Shown: piece after piece, positions 27,995-37,186 of the stretch
Numbering within the stretch: the first letter of the stretch is position 1
Layout: each line of letters opens with the position of its first letter
Assembly (NCBI RefSeq): GCF_008693385.1
Contig: NZ_CP044065.1
Coordinates: 1,178,001 to 1,242,000 of the forward strand
Source: Cupriavidus pauculus
GTDB taxonomy: Bacteria > Pseudomonadota > Gammaproteobacteria > Burkholderiales > Burkholderiaceae
Direction of reading: 5' to 3'
DNA: 64,000 bases
Position numbers and translations under genes: made by a program
The notes under the pieces: model-generated
Databases searched by the model: none
What the model was told of the DNA's origin: nothing
What the model saw: only the letters and a program-made list of their open reading frames with translations

Positions 27995-30097
27995 ATGTCG
28001 GCGAATTCCCATCAGATTGCCCGTCTCGTCCGGCCGCGCAGCGTTGCCGTGATCGGCGCCTCGGCGGACCCCGCCAAGACCGCGGGCCGTCCAGTCTCGT
28101 ATCTCACGCGCCATGGCTTCGCTGGCGCGATCTACCCGGTCAATCCGAAGGTCGAGACCATCGGCGGACTGCGCTGCTATGCCGATATCGGTTCGCTGCC
28201 CGAGGTGCCCGACGTGGGCATCGTGCTGCTGGGCGCCGAACGCGCGCATATCGCCGTGCGCGAGCTCGCGCAACGCGGCACCGGTGCCGCGATCGTGCTG
28301 GCCAGCGGTTATACGGAAACGGGCGAGGTGGGCGCGCGTCGTCAGGCGGAACTGCTCGAGGCCGCGGGCAGCATGCGGCTGCTTGGGCCGAACACCATCG
28401 GGCTCGTCAACGTGACGGACCGCATTCCGCTGTCGGCCAGTGGCGCGCTGGAGATGGAGAATTTCCCGGCCGGCAATATCGGCGTGGTGTCGCAGAGCGG
28501 CGGCATTCTCGGTGCGCTGCTGTCGCGCGCGGCCGCGCGCGGTATCGGCCTGTCCAAGCTCGTGTCGACGAGTAACGAGGTGGACCTCGATCTTGCGGAC
28601 TTCGTTGACTACCTGGCCGACGACCCCGCGACGCAGGTCATCGCGCTCTATGTCGAGAGCGTGCGGCATCCCGAGAAATTCCGCGCCGCGGCGCTCAAGG
28701 CCGCGGCGGCCGGCAAGCCCGTGGTGGCGTTCAAGATCGGGCGCTCGGAAGCGGGCGCGCGCGCGGCCGTGTCGCATACCGGCGCGATGGCCGGTGCCGA
28801 CCGCATGTACGACGCGCTGTTCCGGCAGGTGGGCGTGATTCGCGCGCAGACGTTTGCGGATCTGATCGACATTCCGGCCGCGCTGGCCACGGCGCGCACG
28901 CTGCGCGGCAATCGCGTGGCCGTGCTGACCTCGACGGGCGGCGCGGGCACGCTGGTGTCCGATGCGCTCGGCGTCTCGGGCTTCGAGACCCCCGCGCCCG
29001 ATGCGGAAACCGCGGCGCGCCTGCGCGCGCTGCAGAAGGGCGACCATGCGGCGCTCGACCGCAATCCGATCGACGTCACGCTGGCCGGACTGCAGCCCGA
29101 TCTTCTGCGGGGCGCCATCCGCGCGCTGCTCGCAAGCCCGAGCTACGACGCCGTGACGATCATCGTCGGCTCGTCGGCGCTGGCCATGCCGGAACTGATG
29201 GCCGATGCGATCCACGATTGCCTGCCCGAAAGCGACAAGCCCGTGCTGGCCTACGTGAGCCCCCATGCGCCGCATGTGGCCGCAGTCTTGAATCAGCGCG
29301 GCGTGCCGGCCTTCAGCGCGCCCGAGAGTTGCGCGGTGGCATTCGAGGCCATGCTTGCCGCGAGCCGGCTGAGTACCGTGCGCGATACGCCCGCGGGAGC
29401 GTTGCCCAACGTCGATACGCACGATATCCCGTCGGGCTCGCTCGACGAGGCCGCGGCCAAGCAGCTGTTCGCGCGCTTCGGCGTGCCCGTCGTGCGCGAG
29501 GCCGTGGTGGCCGGCGCGGACGAGGCGGTGGCCGCGGCACGGCCGTTCGGGGACCGCGTGGTGCTCAAGATGCTGTCCTCGACGATCACGCACAAGAGCG
29601 ATGTCGGCGGCGTGGCGGTCGGCATCGCGCCCGATGCGCTGCCCGCACGCATGGCCCGCATGGCCGACGAGGTGCGCGCGCATACGGGCAGCGCGCCCGA
29701 GCGCTATCTGGTGCAGGAGATGGTGCAGGGCGGCGTCGAGCTGATTCTCGGCACGCATCGCGATGCACTGGGCACGGCCATTTTGCTCGGCATGGGCGGT
29801 GTGACGGCGGAACTCTTTCAGGACACCACGATGCGGCTGTTGCCCGACGCGGGGGGCTTGTCACACGATACGGCGGCGTCGATGATCCGCGAACTGAAGA
29901 CGTGGCCGCTGCTCGATGGCTATCGCGGCCGGCCAAAAGCCGACATCGATGCGCTGGCGGATGCTATTGTCGCGTTCTCGAACATGGCGGCGTCGCTGGG
30001 CGCGCGCCTCGTCGAAGCGGAGATCAATCCGGTGTTCGTGCTGCCCGCGGGTCAGGGCGTGCGCGCGGCGGACGGTGTCGTGGTGATGGGTGAATAG
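27995..30097 (+). CDS. ADP-forming acyl-CoA synthetase (acetate-CoA ligase family)
   Basis: Fused two-domain NDP-forming acyl-CoA synthetase (700 aa). The N-terminal CoA-binding domain opens VRPRSVAVIGASADPAKTAG, the middle succinyl-CoA-ligase-like part carries SHTGAMAGADRMYDALFRQ with the expected phospho-histidine, and the C-terminal ATP-grasp domain (about residues 480-700) carries LSSTITHKSDVGGVAVG. It would activate a carboxylic acid to its CoA thioester. The ATG at 27995 is 4 nt after the upstream stop; the frame is open further upstream but overlaps the hydratase gene. Substrate unknown. Confidence 0.9.
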   Translation: MSANSHQIARLVRPRSVAVIGASADPAKTAGRPVSYLTRHGFAGAIYPVNPKVETIGGLRCYADIGSLPEVPDVGIVLLGAERAHIAVRELAQRGTGAAIVLASGYTETGEVGARRQAELLEAAGSMRLLGPNTIGLVNVTDRIPLSASGALEMENFPAGNIGVVSQSGGILGALLSRAAARGIGLSKLVSTSNEVDLDLADFVDYLADDPATQVIALYVESVRHPEKFRAAALKAAAAGKPVVAFKIGRSEAGARAAVSHTGAMAGADRMYDALFRQVGVIRAQTFADLIDIPAALATARTLRGNRVAVLTSTGGAGTLVSDALGVSGFETPAPDAETAARLRALQKGDHAALDRNPIDVTLAGLQPDLLRGAIRALLASPSYDAVTIIVGSSALAMPELMADAIHDCLPESDKPVLAYVSPHAPHVAAVLNQRGVPAFSAPESCAVAFEAMLAASRLSTVRDTPAGALPNVDTHDIPSGSLDEAAAKQLFARFGVPVVREAVVAGADEAVAAARPFGDRVVLKMLSSTITHKSDVGGVAVGIAPDALPARMARMADEVRAHTGSAPERYLVQEMVQGGVELILGTHRDALGTAILLGMGGVTAELFQDTTMRLLPDAGGLSHDTAASMIRELKTWPLLDGYRGRPKADIDALADAIVAFSNMAASLGARLVEAEINPVFVLPAGQGVRAADGVVVMGE

Positions 30098-30109
30098 CGG
30101 AGCGGAAGC

Positions 30110-31036
30110 ATGGGAGTGTCCTCGGACGAGGCAGCAAAGCGGGCGGAAGCGCAGGCGGACAGGAGTTCGACGGTCCGCGCGAATATCGCGGAAGAGGGGC
30201 GCGCGATCTCCGGCGGTGCCGAAGCGGCGGCCGTGGTGGATCGGCTCGCCTCGCAGGCCAGGTATTTCCTGACCGATGCCGACGGTACGCAGATGGTCTG
30301 GCGCCGCTTTGGCGAAGGCCCGTCGGTGCTGCTCGTGCACGGCGGCCATGGCAGCTGGCTGCACTGGGTGCGCAATATCGAGGCACTGGCCGCGCACCAC
30401 ACGGTATGGGTGCCCGATATGCCGGGCTACGGCGAATCGGGCGATCCGCCCGGTGCGGAGTTATCGCAACTGGTCGAAGCGATTGCAGCCGGTTACGCGC
30501 AATTGCCCGATCCCGGCGATATCGACGTGGTCGGCTTCTCGTTCGGCGGGCTGACCGCCGCGCACCTGGCCACCGTGCTGCCGCGCGTGCGCCGGCTCGC
30601 GCTGCTCGGCCCCGGCGGTCACGCGGGCCCGCGCCGGCAGCAGCGCGCGCTGCTCGACTGGCGCGCGGCACCCGATGCGGAGGCGCTGGCCGCCGCGATG
30701 CGCCATAACGTCGAGGCGTTCATGATCTCGAACCCCGAAGCGATCGATGCGCTGGCGTTGCTCGCCTATACGGACTCGTGCCGCCATGCACGCTTCCGCA
30801 GCAAGCATATCTCGCGCGCGGGCGGCCTCGCCGAGGCGCTGGACCGGTTCCGCGGCCCCACGCTGCTGGCCTGGGGCGAGAACGACGTGACGGCGGATCC
30901 CGATATCGCGCTGGCGAAGCTGACCGACGGCCGTCCGCGCCGCGAGGGCGTGATCGTGCCGGAAGCCGGCCATTGGGTCATGTACGAATCCTATGCGTCA
31001 ATCAATGCCATACTGCTGGACTGGTTCGAGCATTGA
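30110..31036 (+). CDS. Alpha/beta hydrolase
   Basis: A 308-aa alpha/beta-fold hydrolase. The oxyanion HGG in LLVHGGHGSWLHW, the nucleophile elbow GFSFGG, the acid in WGENDVTADP and the catalytic His in PEAGHW are all visible. The first 45 residues are a polar, Ala/Glu-rich extension with no signal-peptide character. It lies 12 nt after the acyl-CoA synthetase gene and may release the carboxylic acid or cleave a ring-fission or ester intermediate for this pathway; the substrate is not predictable. Confidence 0.87.
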   Translation: MGVSSDEAAKRAEAQADRSSTVRANIAEEGRAISGGAEAAAVVDRLASQARYFLTDADGTQMVWRRFGEGPSVLLVHGGHGSWLHWVRNIEALAAHHTVWVPDMPGYGESGDPPGAELSQLVEAIAAGYAQLPDPGDIDVVGFSFGGLTAAHLATVLPRVRRLALLGPGGHAGPRRQQRALLDWRAAPDAEALAAAMRHNVEAFMISNPEAIDALALLAYTDSCRHARFRSKHISRAGGLAEALDRFRGPTLLAWGENDVTADPDIALAKLTDGRPRREGVIVPEAGHWVMYESYASINAILLDWFEH

Positions 31037-31048
31037 TGGAGGTTGCAC

Positions 31049-31849
31049 GTGGATTCGCAGGAAGCGCGCATCCGTGCCCGGGGGCGCCCCGCGAGCACGC
31101 AGGCCAACCGGTCGCTCGAACGCGGCATCGAGATTCTTCGCGCATTCCGTCCCGGATCCGAGATCCTCGGCAATGGCGAGCTCGCGGAACGCACGGGCCT
31201 CGCGCGTTCGACGGTCAGCCGGCTGACGCAAAGCCTCGTTGACACCGGTTTCCTGCAGTACGACACCACGCTGCGCGCCTACCGGCTGGGCGCGCCCGTG
31301 CTCAGCCTTGCGCATGCGATGCGCACGGGCTCCACGCTCCTGCAGGTTGCGGCGCCGCTGATGCGCGACCTCGCGCAGGCCGAGCACCTGAACGTCGGTC
31401 TCGCGCTGGCCGATCGCGACGAGATGGTCTATCTGGAGTCGATTCGCTACGGCCGGCGCACCTCGCTGCGCAATGTCGCGGCGGGGCAGCGGGTGCCCAT
31501 GGCATTGACCTCGCTCGGCCGCGCGTGGCTGGCGGCGGCGCCCGACGACGAGCGCGAGGGGCTGATGCGGCAGTTCGCGCGGCGGTTTGCCACGCACTGG
31601 AACGCCCTGGCGTCGGAGATCGATGCGTCGATCGCGCAGGTGCGCGCGCATGGCTGGTGTATCGCGAGCTGGCAGCCGGAAGTCATGGCGATATCGACGC
31701 CGATGCGCCTGGGCCACTATCCCGTGCATGTGCTCAATGTGAGCCTGTCGACGAAGGCGTCGATGGACGATGCGGCGAAGGAACTGGCGCCGCATCTCAT
31801 GCGGCTGGCCAGCGATATCGACGCCGCGTTCGCGAGTCAGCAAGCGTAG
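31049..31849 (+). CDS. IclR family transcriptional regulator
   Basis: A 266-aa regulator: winged-helix HTH (about residues 20-80; LAERTGLARSTVSRLTQSL) and a C-terminal IclR effector domain. The GTG at 31049 is chosen because GGAGG lies 6 nt upstream; a TTG six bases earlier would have no spacing. It follows the hydrolase stop by 12 nt, so the presumed regulator is the last gene of the operon it probably controls, rather than divergent as is usual for IclR. Confidence 0.9.
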   Translation: MDSQEARIRARGRPASTQANRSLERGIEILRAFRPGSEILGNGELAERTGLARSTVSRLTQSLVDTGFLQYDTTLRAYRLGAPVLSLAHAMRTGSTLLQVAAPLMRDLAQAEHLNVGLALADRDEMVYLESIRYGRRTSLRNVAAGQRVPMALTSLGRAWLAAAPDDEREGLMRQFARRFATHWNALASEIDASIAQVRAHGWCIASWQPEVMAISTPMRLGHYPVHVLNVSLSTKASMDDAAKELAPHLMRLASDIDAAFASQQA

Positions 31850-31868
31850 CCCGTTGTGCAAGCCCGGG

Positions 31869-31919
31869 GGCCTGTCCCCGCGGCGCACCTCCTGGGAAGG
31901 CGAACCGCGGGGCAGGGCC
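31869..31919. terminator. GC-rich hairpin between convergent genes
   Basis: CCCCGCGG (31876-31883) pairs with CCGCGGGG (31905-31912); outer GGCC pairs extend the stem past a 3-nt internal loop. It lies between the IclR gene and the convergent FmdB-like gene and may slow transcription from both sides. There is no T-run. Confidence 0.4.
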
Positions 31920-31984
31920 GGGGTACCACATACGACTGACCCCTCCTCCTTATCCTCCTCGTTGTATCTGGCGCGTTGCCGGCG

Positions 31985-32314
31985 TCAGTGGCTGATCATC
32001 CACGGCCGCCCGGCCGCGTTGCCCTTGACTGCATCCGCGCGCGCCGCATTGCCCGCCAGCTTGACCGGCGACGAACAGCACCCGCAGCCCGCGCCGTGGT
32101 TGCGCGACTCGCGCGGCGCGTGCGCGCTGCGTTCGTTGGTGGCATGCGCGGCGCGGGACGCGGCGGGCATGCTCGCGAACGCCGGGGCGGCGACCAGCGC
32201 GCGGGGCGCGGCGGCTCCGCACGACGGACACGTGCAGGGATCGTCGCGGCGCGAGATGGAACGCAGCACCGAAAAATCTCCGCACTCGGCGCAGCGATAG
32301 TCGTAGGTAGGCAT
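31985..32314 (-). CDS. FmdB-type zinc-ribbon protein, paired with formamidase
   Basis: A 109-aa protein opening MPTYDYRCAECGDF, with CxxC pairs CAEC and CPSC forming a zinc ribbon, as in the FmdB family of putative regulators. The Ala/His-rich C-terminal half ends GCGCCSSPVKLAGN, echoed in the second copy at 43045. The ATG at 32314 is chosen because the family always starts MPxYDYRC. It follows formamidase by 17 nt, the same order as in classical fmd clusters. A role in metal handling or regulation of formamidase is family-level inference. Confidence 0.85.
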   Translation of the reverse strand: MPTYDYRCAECGDFSVLRSISRRDDPCTCPSCGAAAPRALVAAPAFASMPAASRAAHATNERSAHAPRESRNHGAGCGCCSSPVKLAGNAARADAVKGNAAGRPWMISH

Positions 32315-32331
32315 GGCGGCTCCGCGGCGGG

Positions 32332-33561
32332 TTACAGGTCGGGCGACAGCGGCAGGTCGATACCGCCCGTGATCATCTTCGTCGGCCCCGACGCGCTCGG
32401 CCGGATATCGAAGTCGAAGATCTGCGTGGGCAGCCACAGCGTGGCGCACGCGTTCGGGATATCGACCACGCCGCTGATATGCCCCTGCACCGGCGCCGTG
32501 CCGAGAATCGAGTACGCCTGTGCCTTCGAGTAGCCGAACTTGGTCATGTACTCGATGGCGTTCAGGCAGGCCTGGCGATATGCGACGTGCACGTCGAGGT
32601 AATGCTGCTTGCCGGCCTCATCGACCGAGATGCCCTCGAAGATCAGGTAGTCGTTGTACTGCGGCGTAATCGGGCTCGGCTTGAAGATCGGGTTCTTGAT
32701 GCCGTACTTGGCCATGCCGCCCTTGATCAGCGACACGCGCATATGGACCCAGCCCGCCATCTCGATCGCGCCGCAGAACGTGATTTCGCCATCGCCCTGC
32801 GAGAAGTGCAGGTCGCCGACGGACAGGCCCGCACCATCGACGTACACCGGGAAGTAGACCTTGGCGCCGCGCGACAGGTCCTTGATATCGCAGTTGCCGC
32901 CATGCTCGCGCGGCGGCACCGTGCGCGCGCCCGTGGCCGCGGCCGCGTCGCGGGCCTCGCCCTGCAGCTTGCCCATGTGCGCGGTGGCCGCGAACGGCGG
33001 ATTGGCCAGCGGCGGCACGCGGTCCGGCTCGGTCGCGATAAAGTCCATCTCGCGCTTGTTCCACGTCTCGAGCATGGCCTTGTCCGGCAGGCAGCCGATC
33101 AGGCCCGGGTGGATCAGGCCCGCGAAGTTCACGCCGGGGATATGGCGCGACGAGGTAAACATGCCATGGAAGTCCCAGATCGACTTCTGGGCCTGCGGAA
33201 AGTGGTCGGTCAGGAAGCCGCCGCCGTTCTTCTTGGAGAAGAACCCGTTGAAGCCCCAGAGGCTGTCGGGCTTGGCGCCGATGTCGAGCAGGTCCACGAC
33301 GAGCAGGTCGCCGGGCTCCGCGCCTTCCACGCCCACGGGGCCCGAGAGAAAGTGCACGGTGCTGAGGTCGACGTCGCGCACGTCGTCGGCCGAGTCGTTG
33401 TTCTTGATGTAGCCGCCGGTCCAGTCGTAGGTCTCGAGGATGAAGTCGTCGCCCGGCTTGACCCAGGTGGCCATCGGGATATCGGGGTGCCAGCGGTTGT
33501 GGACGTTGGGGTTCTCGTACGGCGACTCGGCCAGATCGACCTTGATCAGGGTATCCGTCAT
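32332..33561 (-). CDS. fmdA: Formamidase (acetamidase/formamidase family)
   Basis: Hydrolyses formamide, and often other short aliphatic amides, to ammonia and the acid in the cytoplasm. Length (409 aa) and sequence fit FmdA/AmdA closely: MTDTLIKVDLAESPYENPN, then NRWHPDIP, FHGMFTSSRHIPGVNFAGL, REHGGNCDIKDL and FSQGDGEITFCGAIEM. It lies 34 nt after urtE in a urtABCDE-fmdAB order, linking amide hydrolysis to the branched-chain/urea-type ABC importer upstream. Confidence 0.96.
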   Translation of the reverse strand: MTDTLIKVDLAESPYENPNVHNRWHPDIPMATWVKPGDDFILETYDWTGGYIKNNDSADDVRDVDLSTVHFLSGPVGVEGAEPGDLLVVDLLDIGAKPDSLWGFNGFFSKKNGGGFLTDHFPQAQKSIWDFHGMFTSSRHIPGVNFAGLIHPGLIGCLPDKAMLETWNKREMDFIATEPDRVPPLANPPFAATAHMGKLQGEARDAAAATGARTVPPREHGGNCDIKDLSRGAKVYFPVYVDGAGLSVGDLHFSQGDGEITFCGAIEMAGWVHMRVSLIKGGMAKYGIKNPIFKPSPITPQYNDYLIFEGISVDEAGKQHYLDVHVAYRQACLNAIEYMTKFGYSKAQAYSILGTAPVQGHISGVVDIPNACATLWLPTQIFDFDIRPSASGPTKMITGGIDLPLSPDL

Positions 33562-33595
33562 GACATGCCTCCTGTGAAAGATAAGGAAAAGTAGT

Positions 33596-34285
33596 TCAGA
33601 CCGACAGTAGCTGCCGGATGTGGTCGTGGTCGGTGCCGTTGCGCTGCGTCTCGTGCACGAAGCGGCCGCCCTCGATGACGAACAGGCGGTCCGCCACGTC
33701 GAGCGCGAAGCTGAGCACCTGCTCGGAGAACACGATCGTGATGTCGCGCGTGCGGCGAATCTCGTTGAGCGCGCGCGCGATGTCCTTGATGATCGACGGC
33801 TGGATGCCTTCGGTGGGCTCGTCGAGCAGCAGCACCTTGGGGTTCGAGACCAGCGCGCGGGCGATGGCCAGCTGCTGCTGCTGGCCGCCCGACAGGTTGC
33901 CGCCCTTGCGGCGGCGCATCTCGAACAGCACCGGGAACATGGCGAAGATCTCGTCGGGAATGCGGCGGCTCGTGCCTTGTTCCATGCCGGTGAGGATGTT
34001 CTCCTCGACGGTCAGGTGCGAAAAGATCATGCGACCCTGCGGCACGTAGCCGAGGCCCGCGCGCACGCGGCGATAGCTCTCGTCGTGCGCGACGTCGCGG
34101 CCATCGACGCAGACCTGGCCCGAGCGTACGGGCAGCATGCCGATCATCGCCTTGAACAGCGTGGTCTTGCCCATGCCGTTGCGGCCCATGATGGCGACCG
34201 TCTCGCCCTGCGCGGCGGCGAACGAGATGCCGTGCAGCGCCTCGCTCTGTCCGTAGTTGACGACAACGTTGTCGACGCTCAGCAT
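33596..34285 (-). CDS. urtE: Urea/short-chain amide ABC transporter ATPase UrtE
   Basis: ATP-binding subunit (229 aa) of the LivF type. Walker A GRNGMGKTT, signature LSGGQQQQLAIARAL and Walker B LLLDEPTEGIQPS are intact. GAGGAGA precedes the ATG at 34285, 19 nt after the urtD stop. Works with UrtD as the ATPase pair. The neighbouring formamidase suggests short-chain amides as well as urea among the cargo (as for the Methylophilus Fmd transporter). Confidence 0.94.
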   Translation of the reverse strand: MLSVDNVVVNYGQSEALHGISFAAAQGETVAIMGRNGMGKTTLFKAMIGMLPVRSGQVCVDGRDVAHDESYRRVRAGLGYVPQGRMIFSHLTVEENILTGMEQGTSRRIPDEIFAMFPVLFEMRRRKGGNLSGGQQQQLAIARALVSNPKVLLLDEPTEGIQPSIIKDIARALNEIRRTRDITIVFSEQVLSFALDVADRLFVIEGGRFVHETQRNGTDHDHIRQLLSV

Positions 34286-34304
34286 GATTTCTCCTCGGCT
34301 CGGC

Positions 34305-35048
<744 letters not shown>

Positions 35049-35073
35049 GGTCGCTCCTGTCCGTTAGCGCGTA

Positions 35074-36207
35074 TCAGGCGGTCTTGCCGGGCACGCCCTC
35101 GGCCGGCGTTGCCGCATCTTCGGCCGGCTTGCGTCGCACGTACTTGCTGTAGAGACCCGCCAGCCCATCGGGGAAGGCAACCACCACGCCGATGAACAGC
35201 GCCGCCATCAGGAACAGCCACAGATCCGGAAAGCTCTCGGAGAAATAGGTCTTGCCCGCGTTGACGAGCAGCGTGCCCCAGATCGCGCCGACCAGGCTCA
35301 TGCGGCCACCCACCGCGGCGAAGATCACCATCTCGATGGAGGGCACGATGCCGACGAACGACGGTGACATGAAGCCGACCTGCAACGCGAACATCGCGCC
35401 GCCGATGCCCGCCAGCGCGGCGGCCAGGCAGAACACGAATACCTTGAACATCGCCACGTCGTAACCGGAGAAGCGCACGCGGTCTTCCTTGTCGCGCATG
35501 GCCAGCAGCAGCACGCCGAGTTTCGTGCGCTGGATCCACCGGCACAGCGCGATGGCCGCGAACAGCAGGACGACGTTGGCGAAGTAGAGGATCATGCGCG
35601 CGCTGTCGGTGCGGATATCCCAGCCGAGCATGGTCTTGAGGTCGGTAATCCCGTTGACGCCGCCCGTGTAGCCCTGCTGGCCGATGATCAGCACCGAGAG
35701 AATCAGCGCGATGGCCTGCGTGATGATCGCGAAGTACACGCCGCCCACGCGGCGCCGGAACATCGCGAACGAGACGACAAAGGCGAGGGCGACCGGCACG
35801 AGGATCACGCCGATGAGCGCCACCGGCAGATGGCGGAACGGCTCCCACCACCAGGGCAGCGCGGTGAGCTGATTCCAGTCCATGAAGTCGGGAATGCCCG
35901 GCGTCGATTGGATGGCCGTGCTCTTGGCATCGGAGGCCTCGAGCTTGAGGAACATCGCCATGGCGTAGCCGCCCAGGCCGAAGAACACGCCCTGGCCGAG
36001 GCTCAGCACGCCGCCATAGCCCCAGAGCATGACGAGGCCGACGGCCACGAACGCATAGCTCAGGTACTTGCCGACGAGGTTGAGCCGGAAGATGTCCAGC
36101 GAAAGCGGCATGACGACCAGCAGCACGAGCGCCAGCAGCGCGTAGCCGCTCCACGACGATGAAATGATCGTTCTCACGCGGCCGGGCAGGGTGGACGAGG
36201 TGGACAT
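35074..36207 (-). CDS. urtC: Urea/short-chain amide ABC transporter permease UrtC
   Basis: LivM-type inner-membrane permease (377 aa, about nine or ten membrane segments). Typical segments include WGYGGVLSLGQGVFFGLGGY and FVFCLAAALAGIGGAMFAL. The ATG at 36207 is preceded by GGAG; a TTG seven codons earlier lies over that ribosome site and is rejected. A charged C-terminal tail follows the last helix. Confidence 0.94.
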   Translation of the reverse strand: MSTSSTLPGRVRTIISSSWSGYALLALVLLVVMPLSLDIFRLNLVGKYLSYAFVAVGLVMLWGYGGVLSLGQGVFFGLGGYAMAMFLKLEASDAKSTAIQSTPGIPDFMDWNQLTALPWWWEPFRHLPVALIGVILVPVALAFVVSFAMFRRRVGGVYFAIITQAIALILSVLIIGQQGYTGGVNGITDLKTMLGWDIRTDSARMILYFANVVLLFAAIALCRWIQRTKLGVLLLAMRDKEDRVRFSGYDVAMFKVFVFCLAAALAGIGGAMFALQVGFMSPSFVGIVPSIEMVIFAAVGGRMSLVGAIWGTLLVNAGKTYFSESFPDLWLFLMAALFIGVVVAFPDGLAGLYSKYVRRKPAEDAATPAEGVPGKTA

Positions 36208-36241
36208 GAATGGCTCCGGTAAAGGCAAATCGGCGTGAGTT

Positions 36242-37156
36242 TCAGCGACGGACGGCGGGCGCGAACAACCCTTGCGGACGAATCATCAGGATCGTCACGA
36301 TCAGCAGCAGCGTCGTGACCCGCGCCATCGACCCGGTCATGAAGAACTCGGTAATGGACTGCGTCTGCGCGATGCCGAAGGCCGATGCCACGGTCCCCGC
36401 AAGGCTGGCCGCGCCGCCGAACGTGACCACGAGGAACGAATCGACGATGTACAACGCGCCGCTGGTGGGGCCCGTGGAGCCGATCGTCGTGAACGCGGCG
36501 CCCGCCACGCCGGCGATGCCGCAGCCGATGGCGAACGTCACGCGGTCCGTGCGCCTGGTATTGATGCCCGCGGCATTGGCCATGGCGCGGTTGAGCGTGG
36601 TGGCGCGGACGCGCAGTCCCCAGCGCGAGCGGTAGAGCGCGAGCCAGACCAGCCCCGCCACGCCGAGCGTGAGCGCCATCACGAAGAGGCCGTTGATCGG
36701 AATGTCGAGCCCTTCGGCCGGTGCCCACGAACCCATGAGCCAGTCAGGCAGCGTGGGGCTGACTTCCTTCGGGCCGAACGTCGAGCGGAACACCTGCTGC
36801 ATGCCGAGGGAGAGGCCCCACGTGGCCAGCAGCGTGTCCAGCGGACGCTTGCAGAGATGCCGGATCAGCGCCCATTCGGCGAGCCATCCGGCAAGGAAGG
36901 CAAGCACGAACGCGACGGCGATCGCGAGCGGAAAGTAGTAGGGCATCCACGACGGCGCGAGCCGCTCCGTGAGCGTGGATGCGAGGAAGATCGTATAGGC
37001 GCCGATCGTCATGAACTCGCCGTGGGCCATGTTGATGACGCCCATCTGGCCGAAGATGATCGCCAGGCCGAGGGCCATCAGCAGCAGGACCGAGAACAGG
37101 CTCAGGCCGGCAAAGCCCTGCATGAGCCCGATATTGAGCATATCCGACAAGTTCAT
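36242..37156 (-). CDS. urtB: Urea/short-chain amide ABC transporter permease UrtB
   Basis: LivH-type permease (304 aa, about eight membrane segments). Segments GLAIIFGQMGVINMAHGEFM and VTFAIGCGIAGVAGAAFTTI are characteristic. At 304 aa it lacks the long N-terminal periplasmic extension found in many UrtB proteins, which makes it more like the amide-type (FmdE-like) permeases. Starts 30 nt after urtA. Confidence 0.93.
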   Translation of the reverse strand: MNLSDMLNIGLMQGFAGLSLFSVLLLMALGLAIIFGQMGVINMAHGEFMTIGAYTIFLASTLTERLAPSWMPYYFPLAIAVAFVLAFLAGWLAEWALIRHLCKRPLDTLLATWGLSLGMQQVFRSTFGPKEVSPTLPDWLMGSWAPAEGLDIPINGLFVMALTLGVAGLVWLALYRSRWGLRVRATTLNRAMANAAGINTRRTDRVTFAIGCGIAGVAGAAFTTIGSTGPTSGALYIVDSFLVVTFGGAASLAGTVASAFGIAQTQSITEFFMTGSMARVTTLLLIVTILMIRPQGLFAPAVRR

Positions 37157-37186
37157 GACGTTACCTCTGCGCGTGGGGGGGGGGAA

